29,288 nt of DNA from Bacteroidales bacterium (GCA_004557195.1 SFER01000002.1:1-29288), one strand, 5' to 3'. Numbered from the stretch's first letter, positions 14,768 through 23,670 are shown. Numbers and translations are program-made. Notes: a model not told the origin generated them from the letters alone.

Positions 14768-16516
14768 CTATTTCTTTAACAGTCGGCGCGGCACCTTCGA
14801 CGAAGGACCGGTAACCACTTTGCTTTTGCGTTTCGCCTCGGGGTTGAGCATCCGCTCCCACTCCCCTTCGGTGTTGAAAATCTCGGCGGCTTTGTCGAGT
14901 GTGTTATCATTTTTGAGGTAAGCCACACTCTCGCCGCGCTGGTAGTAGTAGCGCGAAAGGATTTCGGACTCGAGGGCGCGGGAAATCTCCACGCGATTGA
15001 GGTCGATGTCTTTGTTGAGGTCATGCTTGAGCAAATGCTCGAGTTGCGCGAAGATAATCGCAGTGGAATCGTTGTCGTAGCCCTGAGTCTTCACAATCTC
15101 CTTGAAATTGGAGAGCGACACCTCGCACACCTTGTCATAGTCGAGTTTCTCGGGGTCGATAGAAGCCTTGAATTGCTCGAAAATCTCGTCGGTGATAACA
15201 AAATCTTCGGGAGCAGCTATTGTGGGGTGCTCGGCGGCAAAACGGGTTGCAAAATTGAATATCCAGTTGCCGTTGGAGATGTTGTATAGAAGTTGGTTGT
15301 ACTTTGGATAGTCGATTTTCACATCGGGAGTGATGCCGCCACCGTCGCGCACTTCGCGGCCGTTGCGGGTCTTAAACACTGTGGTGAGGCTGTCGGGGAT
15401 GCGCTCTACCGAGCCATCGACATTTCGGTGGGAATAGTCGATTGCCTGGATGAGGCGGCCGCTGGGGATATAGTATTTGGCAGTGGTAACCTTGAGCATG
15501 CCATCGTTTTCGGCGATGGGAATGGTGGTTTGCACAAGCCCCTTGCCGAAACTGCGCGCTCCGAGAATCACCGCCCTGTCGAGGTCTTGCAGTGCGCCGG
15601 AGACAATCTCGGAAGCCGACGCAGTGCCACCGTCGATAAACACCGCAAGCGGAATTTCGGTGTCGATGGGGTTTTGGGTGGTCTTATAGATTTTCTCGCT
15701 TTTCTTCTCGCGACCGCGCGTGGTGAGCACCTCGGTGCCCTTAGGGACAAACATCCCCACCACCTGCACCGCACTGTCGAGCAAACCGCCGCCGTTGCCG
15801 CGCAAGTCGAGTACTATGTATTTCACCGCGGGATTCTTCTTGAGAGCCTCAAGAGCCGCCCTCACCTCCTGTGGAGTTTTCTCTTTAAACGAGTCGATGA
15901 CAATCACGCCGATGTTGCCCTTGAGCACACCATAATAAGGCACCGACGACACGAAAATCTTCTCGCGCACGATGTCGAAGGTGAGGATGCTGTCGTCGGT
16001 CCACGGACGCTTCACCGTAACCTTGATTTTGGTGTCGGGCAACCCCTTGAGGCGCGCGCTCACCTTGTCGGTGCTCCATGTGGCGACAGTGTCATCGTCG
16101 ATTTTCAAAATCTTGTCGCCCGCCTTCAATCCCGATTTGGCAGCCGGACTCCCCTCGTAGGGGCTGGAGATGAGCACACCGCCGTCGGGCGCCGCCATGA
16201 TTATCGAGCCGATACCGCCATATTCACCGCTGGAGTGGGTGAAAAAGGCTTCGGTTTCGCGGTCGGGGATAAACTCGGTGTAGGGGTCGATTTCGCGCAG
16301 CATCGCGTTGATAGCCGTCTCGGCAGCCTTCTTATTGTCGATGGTATCTACATAGTTGAAATTCAACTCCTTATACACATTGCAATACAACTCGATAGCG
16401 CGAGCGATGGCGTTGAGATTCATTTTCGAGTCGTCTTCCGGCTCCTCGGCACGGCTTGGCACAGCAACCGCCGCAAGCAACGCTACAATAGCGGCAAAAA
16501 TTATGTTTTTTCTCAT
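14768..16516 (-). CDS. S41 family C-terminal processing peptidase with PDZ domain
   Basis: The product is 582 aa from the ATG at 16516; an upstream GTG at 16525 would add three residues. I prefer the ATG because it gives a standard signal peptide (MRKNIIFAAIVALLAAVAVPSRA). A PDZ domain spans about 80-165 and includes the GGIGSI and SGLKAGDKILKID segments. The tail-specific protease core has the catalytic Ser near 300 in GGTASASE and Lys325 in SFGKGLVQT. The 25-residue spacing is typical of CtpA/Prc enzymes. The protein should be periplasmic and trim C-termini of exported proteins. The gene precedes mfd by 9 nt, apparently sharing a promoter at 16545-16574. The substrate is unknown. Confidence 0.92.
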   Translation of the reverse strand: MRKNIIFAAIVALLAAVAVPSRAEEPEDDSKMNLNAIARAIELYCNVYKELNFNYVDTIDNKKAAETAINAMLREIDPYTEFIPDRETEAFFTHSSGEYGGIGSIIMAAPDGGVLISSPYEGSPAAKSGLKAGDKILKIDDDTVATWSTDKVSARLKGLPDTKIKVTVKRPWTDDSILTFDIVREKIFVSSVPYYGVLKGNIGVIVIDSFKEKTPQEVRAALEALKKNPAVKYIVLDLRGNGGGLLDSAVQVVGMFVPKGTEVLTTRGREKKSEKIYKTTQNPIDTEIPLAVFIDGGTASASEIVSGALQDLDRAVILGARSFGKGLVQTTIPIAENDGMLKVTTAKYYIPSGRLIQAIDYSHRNVDGSVERIPDSLTTVFKTRNGREVRDGGGITPDVKIDYPKYNQLLYNISNGNWIFNFATRFAAEHPTIAAPEDFVITDEIFEQFKASIDPEKLDYDKVCEVSLSNFKEIVKTQGYDNDSTAIIFAQLEHLLKHDLNKDIDLNRVEISRALESEILSRYYYQRGESVAYLKNDNTLDKAAEIFNTEGEWERMLNPEAKRKSKVVTGPSSKVPRRLLKK

Positions 16517-16544
16517 CAGATGCACAGTTTAGTTATTTAAAATT

Positions 16545-16574
16545 CAAAGGTAGTCTTTTTTTTCCTATGTCACA
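16545..16574 (-). promoter_or_regulatory. Promoter for the S41 protease-mfd pair
   Basis: The minus strand reads TACCTTTG (16552-16545), an exact TAnnTTTG. TGTG stands 18 bp upstream, where TTTG would be expected. Transcription should start near 16538, about 20 nt before the ATG, which favours the 16516 start. Confidence 0.5.
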
Positions 16575-16639
16575 CATTTTTGGCGTATAAAAATATTTAA
16601 TCGTCGGGCAGAAGCCCCGAAATGCGCTCGGTTTAAGCC

Positions 16640-16681
16640 AAAAACGAGATTTTTTGCACGAAAAACGATTTTTTTTGCTCG
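16640..16681 (+). repeat. Two 21-bp tandem repeats upstream of tRNA-Asn
   Basis: AAAAACGAGATTTTTTGCACG (16640-16660) is followed directly by a second copy (16661-16681) with three mismatches. The repeats end about 5 bp before the tRNA promoter and contain A- and T-tracts. They could be an upstream activating or DNA-bending element. Confidence 0.6.
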
Positions 16682-16685
16682 TAAT

Positions 16686-16717
16686 GTTGCACAATTCAAA
16701 AAATCGTACTAATTTTG
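16686..16717 (+). promoter_or_regulatory. Promoter for tRNA-Asn
   Basis: TAATTTTG (16710-16717) is an exact -7 element. GTTG (16686-16689), 3 of 4 matches to TTTG, lies 20 bp upstream. The tRNA begins 34 bp downstream, leaving a short 5' leader for RNase P. Confidence 0.6.
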
Positions 16718-16750
16718 CAAACGCAAATCGGAAGAGACGCCGGTTTCACT

Positions 16751-16824
16751 GCTTCAATAGCTCAGTCGGTTAGAGCACCTGACTGTTAATCAGGGGGTCG
16801 TTGGTTCAAGTCCATCTTGAAGCG
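16751..16824 (+). tRNA. tRNA-Asn (anticodon GTT)
   Basis: A 74-nt cloverleaf. The acceptor stem GCTTCAA pairs with TTGAAGC (16817-16823), and the discriminator is G16824. The anticodon arm CCTGA-CTGTTAA-TCAGG gives anticodon GTT. The T arm carries GTTCAAGTC. CCA is not encoded. The gene is single, with its own promoter and terminator. Confidence 0.97.
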
Positions 16825-16826
16825 CA

Positions 16827-16859
16827 ATGGAGGTTCTTTCAGAGCCTCCATAATTTTTT
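16827..16859 (+). terminator. Intrinsic terminator after tRNA-Asn
   Basis: Stem ATGGAGGTTC / GAGCCTCCAT (one G-T pair) with a short loop is followed by AATTTTTT. It begins 3 nt after the tRNA. Confidence 0.9.
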
Positions 16860-17112
16860 GTGCCCGCTGGGCGCGGCGGTCAGTCGCAAAATCCGCCACT
16901 TGATCAAATTCCACCCCACTTATATGGTTAATAATAAGATATTTACATATTTCCTAATTATATATTTTATCAGTTAAAACCAACAAGAAAAAAGACAAAA
17001 CAAGCGAGAATCCCGCCCGAATCCTCGCTATAAAATAATGCAGTTTTTGGTATGCAGAGCTATTTTTTTATGAAAGAGCCGTGATGCAAAAATGCAAAAC
17101 TTCGGTTTACAT
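16860..17112. other. Non-coding AT-rich gap before aroQ
   Basis: No credible reading frame is present. A 6-bp stem (AGCGAG 17003-17008 with CTCGCT 17024-17029) is visible but lacks a T-run on plus. No attachment-site duplication of the tRNA 3' end is seen here. Confidence 0.5.
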
Positions 17113-17143
17113 TTTGTTTTTACCCTCGTTTGCGCTAACTTTG
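17113..17143 (+). promoter_or_regulatory. Promoter for the aroQ operon (consensus Bacteroidetes type)
   Basis: TTTG (17113-17116), exactly 19 bp, then TAACTTTG (17136-17143): a full match to TTTG-N19-TAnnTTTG. Transcription should start near 17150, about 17 nt before the aroQ ATG. Confidence 0.85.
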
Positions 17144-17166
17144 CACTATACTAAGCAAATAGGATT

Positions 17167-17589
17167 ATGAAAATAGCAATAATAAATGGACCCAACCTCA
17201 ATCTTCTTGGGGTGAGAGAACCCGGGATATATGGGAAATCATCGTTTGACGACTATTTCGAGACGCTGAAAGCGCGCTTCCCAAATGTGGAGTTTTCCTA
17301 TTTCCAAAGCAATAGCGAGGGCGCAATAATCGATGAGCTGCATCGCGTGGGCTTCGACTGCGACGGAGTTGTGCTCAATGCCGGCGCCTACACCCATTAT
17401 TCGATAGCGATTGCCGATGCAATTCGCGCCATCACCGCTCCGGTGGTCGAGGTGCACATCAGCAATGTGGGTGCCCGCGAGGATTTCCGCCATGTGTCGG
17501 TGATTTCCTCGGCATGTGTCGGAGTCGTCGCCGGCTTTGGAATGGACAGTTACGCACTTGGAGTACAGGCAATTATCGATAAGAAATGA
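17167..17589 (+). CDS. aroQ: 3-dehydroquinate dehydratase, type II
   Basis: The 140-aa product has typical type II length. It opens with NGPNLNLLGVREPGIYG, containing the catalytic loop Arg17 and Tyr22. FQSNSEGAIID, LNAGAYTHYS and VEVHISN with His97 follow. The enzyme dehydrates 3-dehydroquinate to 3-dehydroshikimate in the shikimate pathway. It is first in a tight operon; its stop codon overlaps the next start (ATGA at 17586). In related genomes I recall pyruvate kinase near this position. Its absence here, with the overlap directly joining the methyltransferase, would be a local rearrangement, but that is from memory. Confidence 0.96.
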   Translation: MKIAIINGPNLNLLGVREPGIYGKSSFDDYFETLKARFPNVEFSYFQSNSEGAIIDELHRVGFDCDGVVLNAGAYTHYSIAIADAIRAITAPVVEVHISNVGAREDFRHVSVISSACVGVVAGFGMDSYALGVQAIIDKK

Positions 17590-18221
17590 CCGAAGAACTC
17601 GAAGAATACATCCTTGCCCATATTTCGCCCGAAGGGGAGATGTTGAGGCGTCTCAATCGAGAGACACATCTCTATCATCTTCGCCCGCGCATGTGCTCGG
17701 GGCACCTCCAAGGGAGACTGCTCAAGATGTTTGTGCGCATGATAGCGCCAAAGGCGATTCTCGAACTCGGCACCTTCACCGGATATTCCGCCCTGTGTCT
17801 CGCCGAGGGAATTGCCCCCGACGGAGTGGTGCACACCATTGAAATCGACGACGAACTCGAGGATTTCATCCGCGCCCATTTCGATGCTTCGGAATATGGC
17901 TCCCGCATTGTGCTCCACATCGGTGACGCAGAGCAGATTATCCCCACACTCGACACCTGTTTCGACCTCGTGTTTATCGACGCCAACAAGCGTGATTATG
18001 TCGCCTATTACGAGATGGCGATGCAGGTACTCAATCCGGGTGGATTTATCATTGCCGACAACACCCTGTGGGATGGCAAGGTGGTTACATGCACCGAGAA
18101 AATCGATGCCCAAACCGCCGGAATCCTCGCTTTCAACGACCATGTGGCTGCCGATGACCGTGTGGAGGTGGTGATAATTCCTTTGCGCGACGGCCTAACT
18201 ATTATTCACAAGAAAAAGTAA
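17586..18221 (+). CDS. Class I SAM-dependent O-methyltransferase (COMT/CCoAOMT-like)
   Basis: The 211-aa product overlaps the aroQ stop codon by 4 nt. It has the O-methyltransferase family 3 pattern. The SAM-binding motif I is ILELGTFTGYSALCLAEG (about 60-77). An acidic residue in HTIEIDDE follows. LVFIDANKRDYVAYY holds the Asp-Asn metal site, and the motif GGFIIADNTLWDGKV comes next. Family members methylate catechol-like hydroxyls using a divalent metal. The physiological substrate in Bacteroidetes is unknown. There is no signal peptide, so it is cytosolic. Operon placement between aroQ and rbfA does not reveal its substrate. Confidence 0.92.
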   Translation: MTEELEEYILAHISPEGEMLRRLNRETHLYHLRPRMCSGHLQGRLLKMFVRMIAPKAILELGTFTGYSALCLAEGIAPDGVVHTIEIDDELEDFIRAHFDASEYGSRIVLHIGDAEQIIPTLDTCFDLVFIDANKRDYVAYYEMAMQVLNPGGFIIADNTLWDGKVVTCTEKIDAQTAGILAFNDHVAADDRVEVVIIPLRDGLTIIHKKK

Positions 18222-18232
18222 AACAAAATTAT

Positions 18233-18610
18233 ATGGAAACAACTCGTCAACAAAAAATCGCACGACTCATTCAGAAGGAACTGAGTGAAATATTCCGCCT
18301 CGAAACCGCCAAGATAGGCAATGTGATTGTGTCAGTGAGCACAGTGCGTGTCTCGCCCGATTTGAGCATTGCCAAAGCATATCTCAGTGTTTTCCCATCG
18401 AACAAGGGGGAGGAGATAGTGGCAAATATCAACAAAAACTCGAAGTCTATTCGCTACGACCTTGCCCAAAAGGTGAGATTCCAGTTGCGCAAGACACCCG
18501 AACTGGCTTTCTATCTCGATGATTCGCTCGACTACATCGAGCATATCGACAACCTCCTCAAGAGCGACCCTACCTATCATCCCGGCTCAGAAACACCCGA
18601 TGCCGAGTAA
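18233..18610 (+). CDS. rbfA: 30S ribosome-binding factor A
   Basis: The product is 125 aa with the RbfA KH-like pattern. It starts TTRQQKIARLIQKELSEIF, then VSVSTVRVSPDLSIAKAYLS and a C-terminal RKTPELAFYLDDSLDY. RbfA binds the immature 30S subunit and helps 16S rRNA 5'-end maturation, with an added role in cold adaptation in E. coli. It starts 11 nt after the methyltransferase stop codon and is followed 12 nt later by the permease, so it is mid-operon. No anomaly is seen. Confidence 0.95.
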   Translation: METTRQQKIARLIQKELSEIFRLETAKIGNVIVSVSTVRVSPDLSIAKAYLSVFPSNKGEEIVANINKNSKSIRYDLAQKVRFQLRKTPELAFYLDDSLDYIEHIDNLLKSDPTYHPGSETPDAE

Positions 18611-18622
18611 CATTCCTCAGCA

Positions 18623-19852
18623 ATGAGTTGGCTCTCTACAAGAATCGCGGTGAGATATATCTTCTCACGCAAATCGCACAGCGCCATCAATCTCATTTCG
18701 GTGGTGGCGGTGTGTGGAGTTGTTGTAGCCTCTGTTGCTTTGGTGTGTGTGCTGTCGGTGTTCAACGGATTTCATTCTCTCATAGAGGGTAAATTGTCGG
18801 TAATCGACCCGGCAGTGAAGGTGGTGCCTGCCACCGGGAAGGCGATTTCGTCGCCCGATTCGCTCATCGATGTGATTACGGCGGTGCCCGGCGTCGCTTA
18901 TGCTATCCCGGGAATCACCGAGCAGGCTCTTGCGCGCTGCGGCGACAAGCAGTTGCCGGTAATGGTGAAAGGGGTGGTTGAGAACTACGATTCCCTCTCC
19001 GCAATAAGCAGCGTGGTGAAAGAGGATGGCGAATTTCTCTTGTCCAACGATTACGGAATGCAATTCATGGTAATCAGTGTCGGGACCGCCATATCTCTCG
19101 AGACACGCCCCGGCTATCGCACCCCCGTGTCGCTCTATGCTCCCAAGCGCAAAGGTCGTGTAAACGTAGCCAACCCGATTGGGGCGTTTCGAGCCGACAC
19201 AATGTTTGTATCGGGAGTGTTTCAAGTGGATGAGGCGGGATATGATGCCTCCACCGTGCTTGTGCCGCTCGATGTCGCACGCAGGCTATTCGACTATCCC
19301 GTCGAGGCAACCGAAATAGAGGTGGGTGCCCGCCCCGATGCCGACGAGGCTGCCTTGCACGCCGCAATAGCCACGGCACTGCCCGGCTATGTGGTGAAAA
19401 ACCGCCTCCAGCAACACGCATCCTCCTATCGGCTCATCAACATCGAGAAATGGATTACATTCCTGCTCCTATCGTTTATCCTCCTGATTGCCGCGTTTAA
19501 TGTGATTTCGACCGTGTCGGTGCTCATCGTGGAGAAAACCGGCGACATCGTCACCTTGCGCAATCTCGGTGCAACGCGTGCGCTGATAACCCGCATCTTC
19601 AGCACTCAAGCGCTGCTCATCACATTCATCGGTTCGCTCATAGGTGTGGCAATCGGAGTTGGCTTGTGCCTTGCGCAGCAGCACCTCGGCATCATCAAAC
19701 TCAATGGCACCCCCGGAACGCTAATCCTCGATGCCTATCCTGTGGTGGTTGAGTGGAGCGACCTCGTTGTGGTGCTCGCCATGGCGATAGCCGTGGGCAC
19801 ACTTGCATCGCTTGTCACCGCCGCGGTGATGCGGTTCCGCCTAAGTAGATAA
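18623..19852 (+). CDS. FtsX/LolE-type ABC transporter permease
   Basis: The 409-aa product has the MacB/FtsX permease layout. An N-terminal amphipathic segment (RIAVRYIFSRKSHSAINLIS) precedes TM1 (about 24-48). A large periplasmic domain (about 50-265) and three further helices (about 275-300, 322-350, 375-400) follow. FNGFHSLIEGKL after TM1 and EKTGDIVTLRNLGATRALI in the coupling segment are typical of LolC/LolE. Such proteins extract lipoproteins from the inner membrane with the ATPase LolD, which is not encoded in this window. Transport role is inferred from the family. It is last in the aroQ operon, followed by a terminator at 19874. Confidence 0.9.
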   Translation: MSWLSTRIAVRYIFSRKSHSAINLISVVAVCGVVVASVALVCVLSVFNGFHSLIEGKLSVIDPAVKVVPATGKAISSPDSLIDVITAVPGVAYAIPGITEQALARCGDKQLPVMVKGVVENYDSLSAISSVVKEDGEFLLSNDYGMQFMVISVGTAISLETRPGYRTPVSLYAPKRKGRVNVANPIGAFRADTMFVSGVFQVDEAGYDASTVLVPLDVARRLFDYPVEATEIEVGARPDADEAALHAAIATALPGYVVKNRLQQHASSYRLINIEKWITFLLLSFILLIAAFNVISTVSVLIVEKTGDIVTLRNLGATRALITRIFSTQALLITFIGSLIGVAIGVGLCLAQQHLGIIKLNGTPGTLILDAYPVVVEWSDLVVVLAMAIAVGTLASLVTAAVMRFRLSR

Positions 19853-19873
19853 TCAACACCATTATAGAAAAAA

Positions 19874-19905
19874 AGGAGGGTGCCGCTCGGCATCCTCCTC
19901 TTTTT
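19874..19905. terminator. Bidirectional intrinsic terminator
   Basis: An 11-bp stem AGGAGGGTGCC / GGCATCCTCCT (one G-T pair) has a GCTC loop. It is flanked by an A-run on the left and CTTTTT on the right, so it can stop both converging transcripts (permease on plus, GLUG protein on minus). Confidence 0.92.
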
Positions 19906-19921
19906 GCGCTATTGTGAGCGA

Positions 19922-22900
19922 TTATTTTTTCATAAACTTGAGAGTCGAACGGTTGCCGATTTCATCGGTTGCTACAGCGATGTAGATGCCGCCGGCGATG
20001 TTAGATACTTCAAGCGATGAAGTAGCCGATTCTGCCACGCATACACCAGCCAAGTTATACACTTTGATTTGGCTTGCGCCGTTGGCTGTAATCACGTTGC
20101 CACTGATAGCGATGGTGGTCTTGTCGGTGTCGATTTCTTCAACGCCTGCAGGTTCGCCAACATACACTACACATGTGGCTTTCATGCCTGTTTCCTTGTC
20201 GGTTGCAGTGATAGTTGCATGGCCTTTGGCTTTGCCGCGCAATTCTAAGGTGTAGATGTTGTTATCTTTTGTAATTGAGAAACCAACTATATCATAGTCG
20301 CTTGATTCAACACTCACTTCCGAAGCCTTGCTGCTATACACACCGAGATTAACTGTGAAATATGCGCCGGGCTCAATTTCGACTATTTCGTTGTCGAATG
20401 CCATATATTTCACCTTCTCGAAATAGAGAGTCGGGTATTCTGTTCCAACCCAAGGAGCGGCGGTGTTGTCACCGTAGGCGTAACCGATACCCGAGAAGAA
20501 TGAGTGGTAGGCGTCGTAACCTGTGAGACTCATATTTGCTCCTGCAGGAGATTCGGCATTGTCGCTCGTAACGGTTTTGCCATTAATAGTCATCTCTTGG
20601 ATTGCATAGCAATTTGCGATACCTTTTTCGGTCATACCCATTCCGAGGTCGTCAACCACCGAGCCGATGATTCGGTTCAATGACAAGTAGGTGCCTGAGG
20701 TGTTTTCCGGGTCATCGACTTTGATAGAAGTCAAAGCAGCAACACAACTTTTCACCACCTTGGTGCTTGAGCTGTTCCAATCGGTAGAGATAGTGCCGAT
20801 GATGCCGCCCACGCTATAAACCGGGTTGGTGCGGTCGTTGTATTCGGGGCAAGTTGCCACGATTTTACCTTTGGCATAGCAATTCTCGATGAGGATTCTG
20901 CCCGACGAACCGGTGATACCGCCGAGAGTGTTACCACCATTGATATCGACAGTTGCGTGGCAGTTAACGATAGAGCCTTCGCTGCTGTACCCTCCGGCTT
21001 CACCTGTGATACCGCCAATCACGCTGCGTCCGTTTGCCTCGATAGAAGCCACACAATTTTTGATGTGAGAAGCGTTGCCGAGCGAACCGGCGATACCGCC
21101 CACTTGCGAAGCGTTGGTGCTTGTTGAAATCACATCGTCGGCTGTACAGTTGGTGATAGTGGATTTGTAGGATGCAGAGCCTACGATACCGCCAATCGAA
21201 CTTGCATAATCTGAATCCCAGTTGAGACGAGGGCTATACACATGCACATTCTCGATGTCGGTGGCAACAACCGCGCCGGCAAGTGTGCCGAGAGAGGTGT
21301 TTTCGTCGTTACCTGAGATTTGTGGCTTAATGATTAAGAGGTTTTTGAGATATGCTTGGTTGGTTTCCGAGCCGGTTACAGTGCCGAACAAGCCGCAATC
21401 GCTTGAGCCGCCATCTGTGATATTCAAACCTGTGATAGCGTGGTTGCCGCCATCAAAACCACCTTCGAGGGTAACAGGGAGCCAGTTGCTAACACCGCTG
21501 AAATCGAGGTTCTTGTCGAGCACATAATATGCCTTGGGATTGTTTTCAATCTGCATGAAGTCGCCCACAGAAGCGATATGATAGGGATTCTCCTTTGTGC
21601 CCTCACCACCGGCGAATTTCTCTAACGGGAGGTCGTAGAAATCAACCTTAAATTCATCAGTCGATGTGTTTTGATACACTACAAAGAGCGTTGGAGTAGT
21701 GGTGTTGCCGTTGAGGATAGAGCCGTTTGAGTAGGCGCCATTAGTGGCATCGCCCATAAATTGGCGAATGATTGAGCCATCTTCGTTGCCGATGCAAAGA
21801 ATGTTGTCAACCTTGCCCGATCCGTCGGCGCGGCGAATCTTCTCGATAAAGATGTATTCAAATTCGTCGTCGGTGTCGAAGAGGTAGGGCTTCACATAGT
21901 CATTGTAGATAATGGGGTTGAACAACTCGCCATATTTGCCGATATTGAACTCGACATAACGGTCGAGAGTGAGGTCGGGGTTGTACCAAGCCACTGAGCC
22001 AATCACATTGCCTTCTTCATCGCTGCCACCCTCACCGATGCCGATGAGATATTTGAAGCTATTGCCCACAGCGATGCGGTCGAAATTGGTTGAAATGCGT
22101 TTGCCATCGAGCACAGCAGGAAGAGTAACCGACAATTCGCATTCGGGGATAGTAACCACTTTGTAGGCTTGCGAGCCATCTTCCGAAACAAGGAACGCAA
22201 TCATGTCGCTCACACCATCGATGTGAGAGAGAGCTTGCCAGCCTGCAGCACCGCGGAAGATAGTCTTAACCGATTTGCCTTCCTGGTCATACACCTCAAA
22301 TGCGTAGGTATAAGAGTCGGTAGCTACATCATAGTCATAGTGAGTGATAACCAAGTTGATTTGGTCGTCGCCGGTGAAAAGACCTTTTGAAATGTCGTAG
22401 TCGGTAAACAAGTTGAAACCATGCATCGAAGGCATAAATCCTTCTTGAACGATGGGCACCTTCACCTGAGTGAGCATTTCGAAAGATTGGTCATACACTT
22501 CGGTGATGAAATTGTTATCGGCAGTGAAAACCATGCTGCCGGTGTTGTAGTCGTAACTCTCCACGAAAGGTTTTTCGTAGTGAGAGAGGATATAATAGAA
22601 ACTGCCATCGATATATCGAGCGTCGAAAGTCGAGCCGTCGGTATAGTGGATGGTGTTATAGTCGATAGTGAAAGTGTGTTCAACAACAGGGCTTGTGCCG
22701 CTGTCGCCCCAAGTGGCTTTGCGCATCACATCGAAGCGCACAATCTCATTGGTTTCTTCACCTTCGGTTACTCTTTCGTTGTATGAGAGCACGAGACGCT
22801 CTTTTCTGGTCCAGTCGTTGTCGCCCTCGCTCACCATGAGTGCGCCCGAAGCGCCGGTGTAGGTGATTACGTTGCTGCCGTTATTGTCATACACGGCAAT

Positions 22901-23428
22901 GTCGGCGCTGTCAACACCAGGAGAGAGAATCTTGTGGATATACACAAGCACCTCAAAAGTGTTGGTGTTGCGCTCGAAGAACGATTTGGTTATGGTTCCG
23001 AATGGCTGAATTTGGTTAACGGTTTCAGATTCGGGAATCACCACATTGATTTCACCCACCTTTTCGTAGGTGGCATTGTAAATCGTGATAGTAGAGCCAC
23101 CATAATAATATTTGTTGGTGGTGCTCATAGTGAAAGTTTGGGTGAAGAACCAGTCTTTACCATCGGGACCTACGAGAGTACCCCAGCCGTTTGCACCCGA
23201 GATAGAGAGGTCGGGAGCCTCGTTGCTTGCAGCCGGAGATGCTTTCAACACAGGTGCCATAAATTGAGCCTTTTCAAAGGCATTGCCATGTGTCAAGGCG
23301 CAGAAAGGATGGTCGGAACCCCCTTTGAGAGTCTCCATTTTGCTTCTTGTAAAAGGAGCGGCAACCATCGAAGACACACCTATCACAAGACACAAAAATA
23401 AAGCGATAAAACTTTTAAATCTGTTCAT
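19922..23428 (-). CDS. Large secreted GLUG-repeat protein with T9SS C-terminal sorting domain
   Basis: The 1168-aa product has a signal peptide at its start (FKSFIALFLCLVIGVSSMVAA). A long β-rich region (about 40-600) lacks a family I can name. From about 620 (GEGTKENPYHIASVGDFMQI) the pattern becomes a GLUG-type β-helix, with recurrent G-G-I-x-G-S/E followed by a xNC turn across about 720-880: GGIVGSASYKSTITNC, VGGIAGSLGNASHIKNC, GGITGSSGRILIENC. An Ig-like domain (about 1020-1095) precedes a terminal Por-secretion domain: QIKVYNLAGVCVAES, then GGIYIAVATDEIGNRSTLKF. It should cross the outer membrane by T9SS and stay at the surface or be released. No enzymatic motif is seen. Adhesion or glycan binding is only a guess. 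Confidence 0.85.
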   Translation of the reverse strand: MNRFKSFIALFLCLVIGVSSMVAAPFTRSKMETLKGGSDHPFCALTHGNAFEKAQFMAPVLKASPAASNEAPDLSISGANGWGTLVGPDGKDWFFTQTFTMSTTNKYYYGGSTITIYNATYEKVGEINVVIPESETVNQIQPFGTITKSFFERNTNTFEVLVYIHKILSPGVDSADIAVYDNNGSNVITYTGASGALMVSEGDNDWTRKERLVLSYNERVTEGEETNEIVRFDVMRKATWGDSGTSPVVEHTFTIDYNTIHYTDGSTFDARYIDGSFYYILSHYEKPFVESYDYNTGSMVFTADNNFITEVYDQSFEMLTQVKVPIVQEGFMPSMHGFNLFTDYDISKGLFTGDDQINLVITHYDYDVATDSYTYAFEVYDQEGKSVKTIFRGAAGWQALSHIDGVSDMIAFLVSEDGSQAYKVVTIPECELSVTLPAVLDGKRISTNFDRIAVGNSFKYLIGIGEGGSDEEGNVIGSVAWYNPDLTLDRYVEFNIGKYGELFNPIIYNDYVKPYLFDTDDEFEYIFIEKIRRADGSGKVDNILCIGNEDGSIIRQFMGDATNGAYSNGSILNGNTTTPTLFVVYQNTSTDEFKVDFYDLPLEKFAGGEGTKENPYHIASVGDFMQIENNPKAYYVLDKNLDFSGVSNWLPVTLEGGFDGGNHAITGLNITDGGSSDCGLFGTVTGSETNQAYLKNLLIIKPQISGNDENTSLGTLAGAVVATDIENVHVYSPRLNWDSDYASSIGGIVGSASYKSTITNCTADDVISTSTNASQVGGIAGSLGNASHIKNCVASIEANGRSVIGGITGEAGGYSSEGSIVNCHATVDINGGNTLGGITGSSGRILIENCYAKGKIVATCPEYNDRTNPVYSVGGIIGTISTDWNSSSTKVVKSCVAALTSIKVDDPENTSGTYLSLNRIIGSVVDDLGMGMTEKGIANCYAIQEMTINGKTVTSDNAESPAGANMSLTGYDAYHSFFSGIGYAYGDNTAAPWVGTEYPTLYFEKVKYMAFDNEIVEIEPGAYFTVNLGVYSSKASEVSVESSDYDIVGFSITKDNNIYTLELRGKAKGHATITATDKETGMKATCVVYVGEPAGVEEIDTDKTTIAISGNVITANGASQIKVYNLAGVCVAESATSSLEVSNIAGGIYIAVATDEIGNRSTLKFMKK

Positions 23429-23465
23429 TTTTTAAGGATTAATGTAAAATGTTTGAATTTGATTG

Positions 23466-23473
23466 CAAAGTTA
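23466..23473 (-). promoter_or_regulatory. Putative -7 element for the GLUG protein
   Basis: The minus strand reads TAACTTTG, identical to the -7 boxes of aroQ and the DsbD operon, about 38 bp upstream of the ATG at 23428. No clear TTTG lies 19-21 bp further upstream. Confidence 0.5.
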
Positions 23474-23670
23474 CGCAAAATATATCAATTAATAGTTTTT
23501 TATCGCTGAAAATCAATAATTTTCACATTTTACAACAGTATTCCACCAAAATCCCCGCATATTTGCTACCACACTGCAAAATTACAATGTGCTGATGCCG
23601 CAAAATCTGTTTTCTAACAATGTGGATATTTCTTTTGAGGGTGGGGTGGGGGAATTTCGATGTTTTTTGC

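Noticed and set aside
16751..16859. tRNA-Asn as an integration site for a mobile element
   Set aside because: No integrase and no duplicated tRNA 3' end were seen in the window.
17003..17029. AGCGAG...CTCGCT stem before aroQ
   Set aside because: Six base pairs with a long loop and no T-run on plus; too weak for a terminator or riboswitch call.
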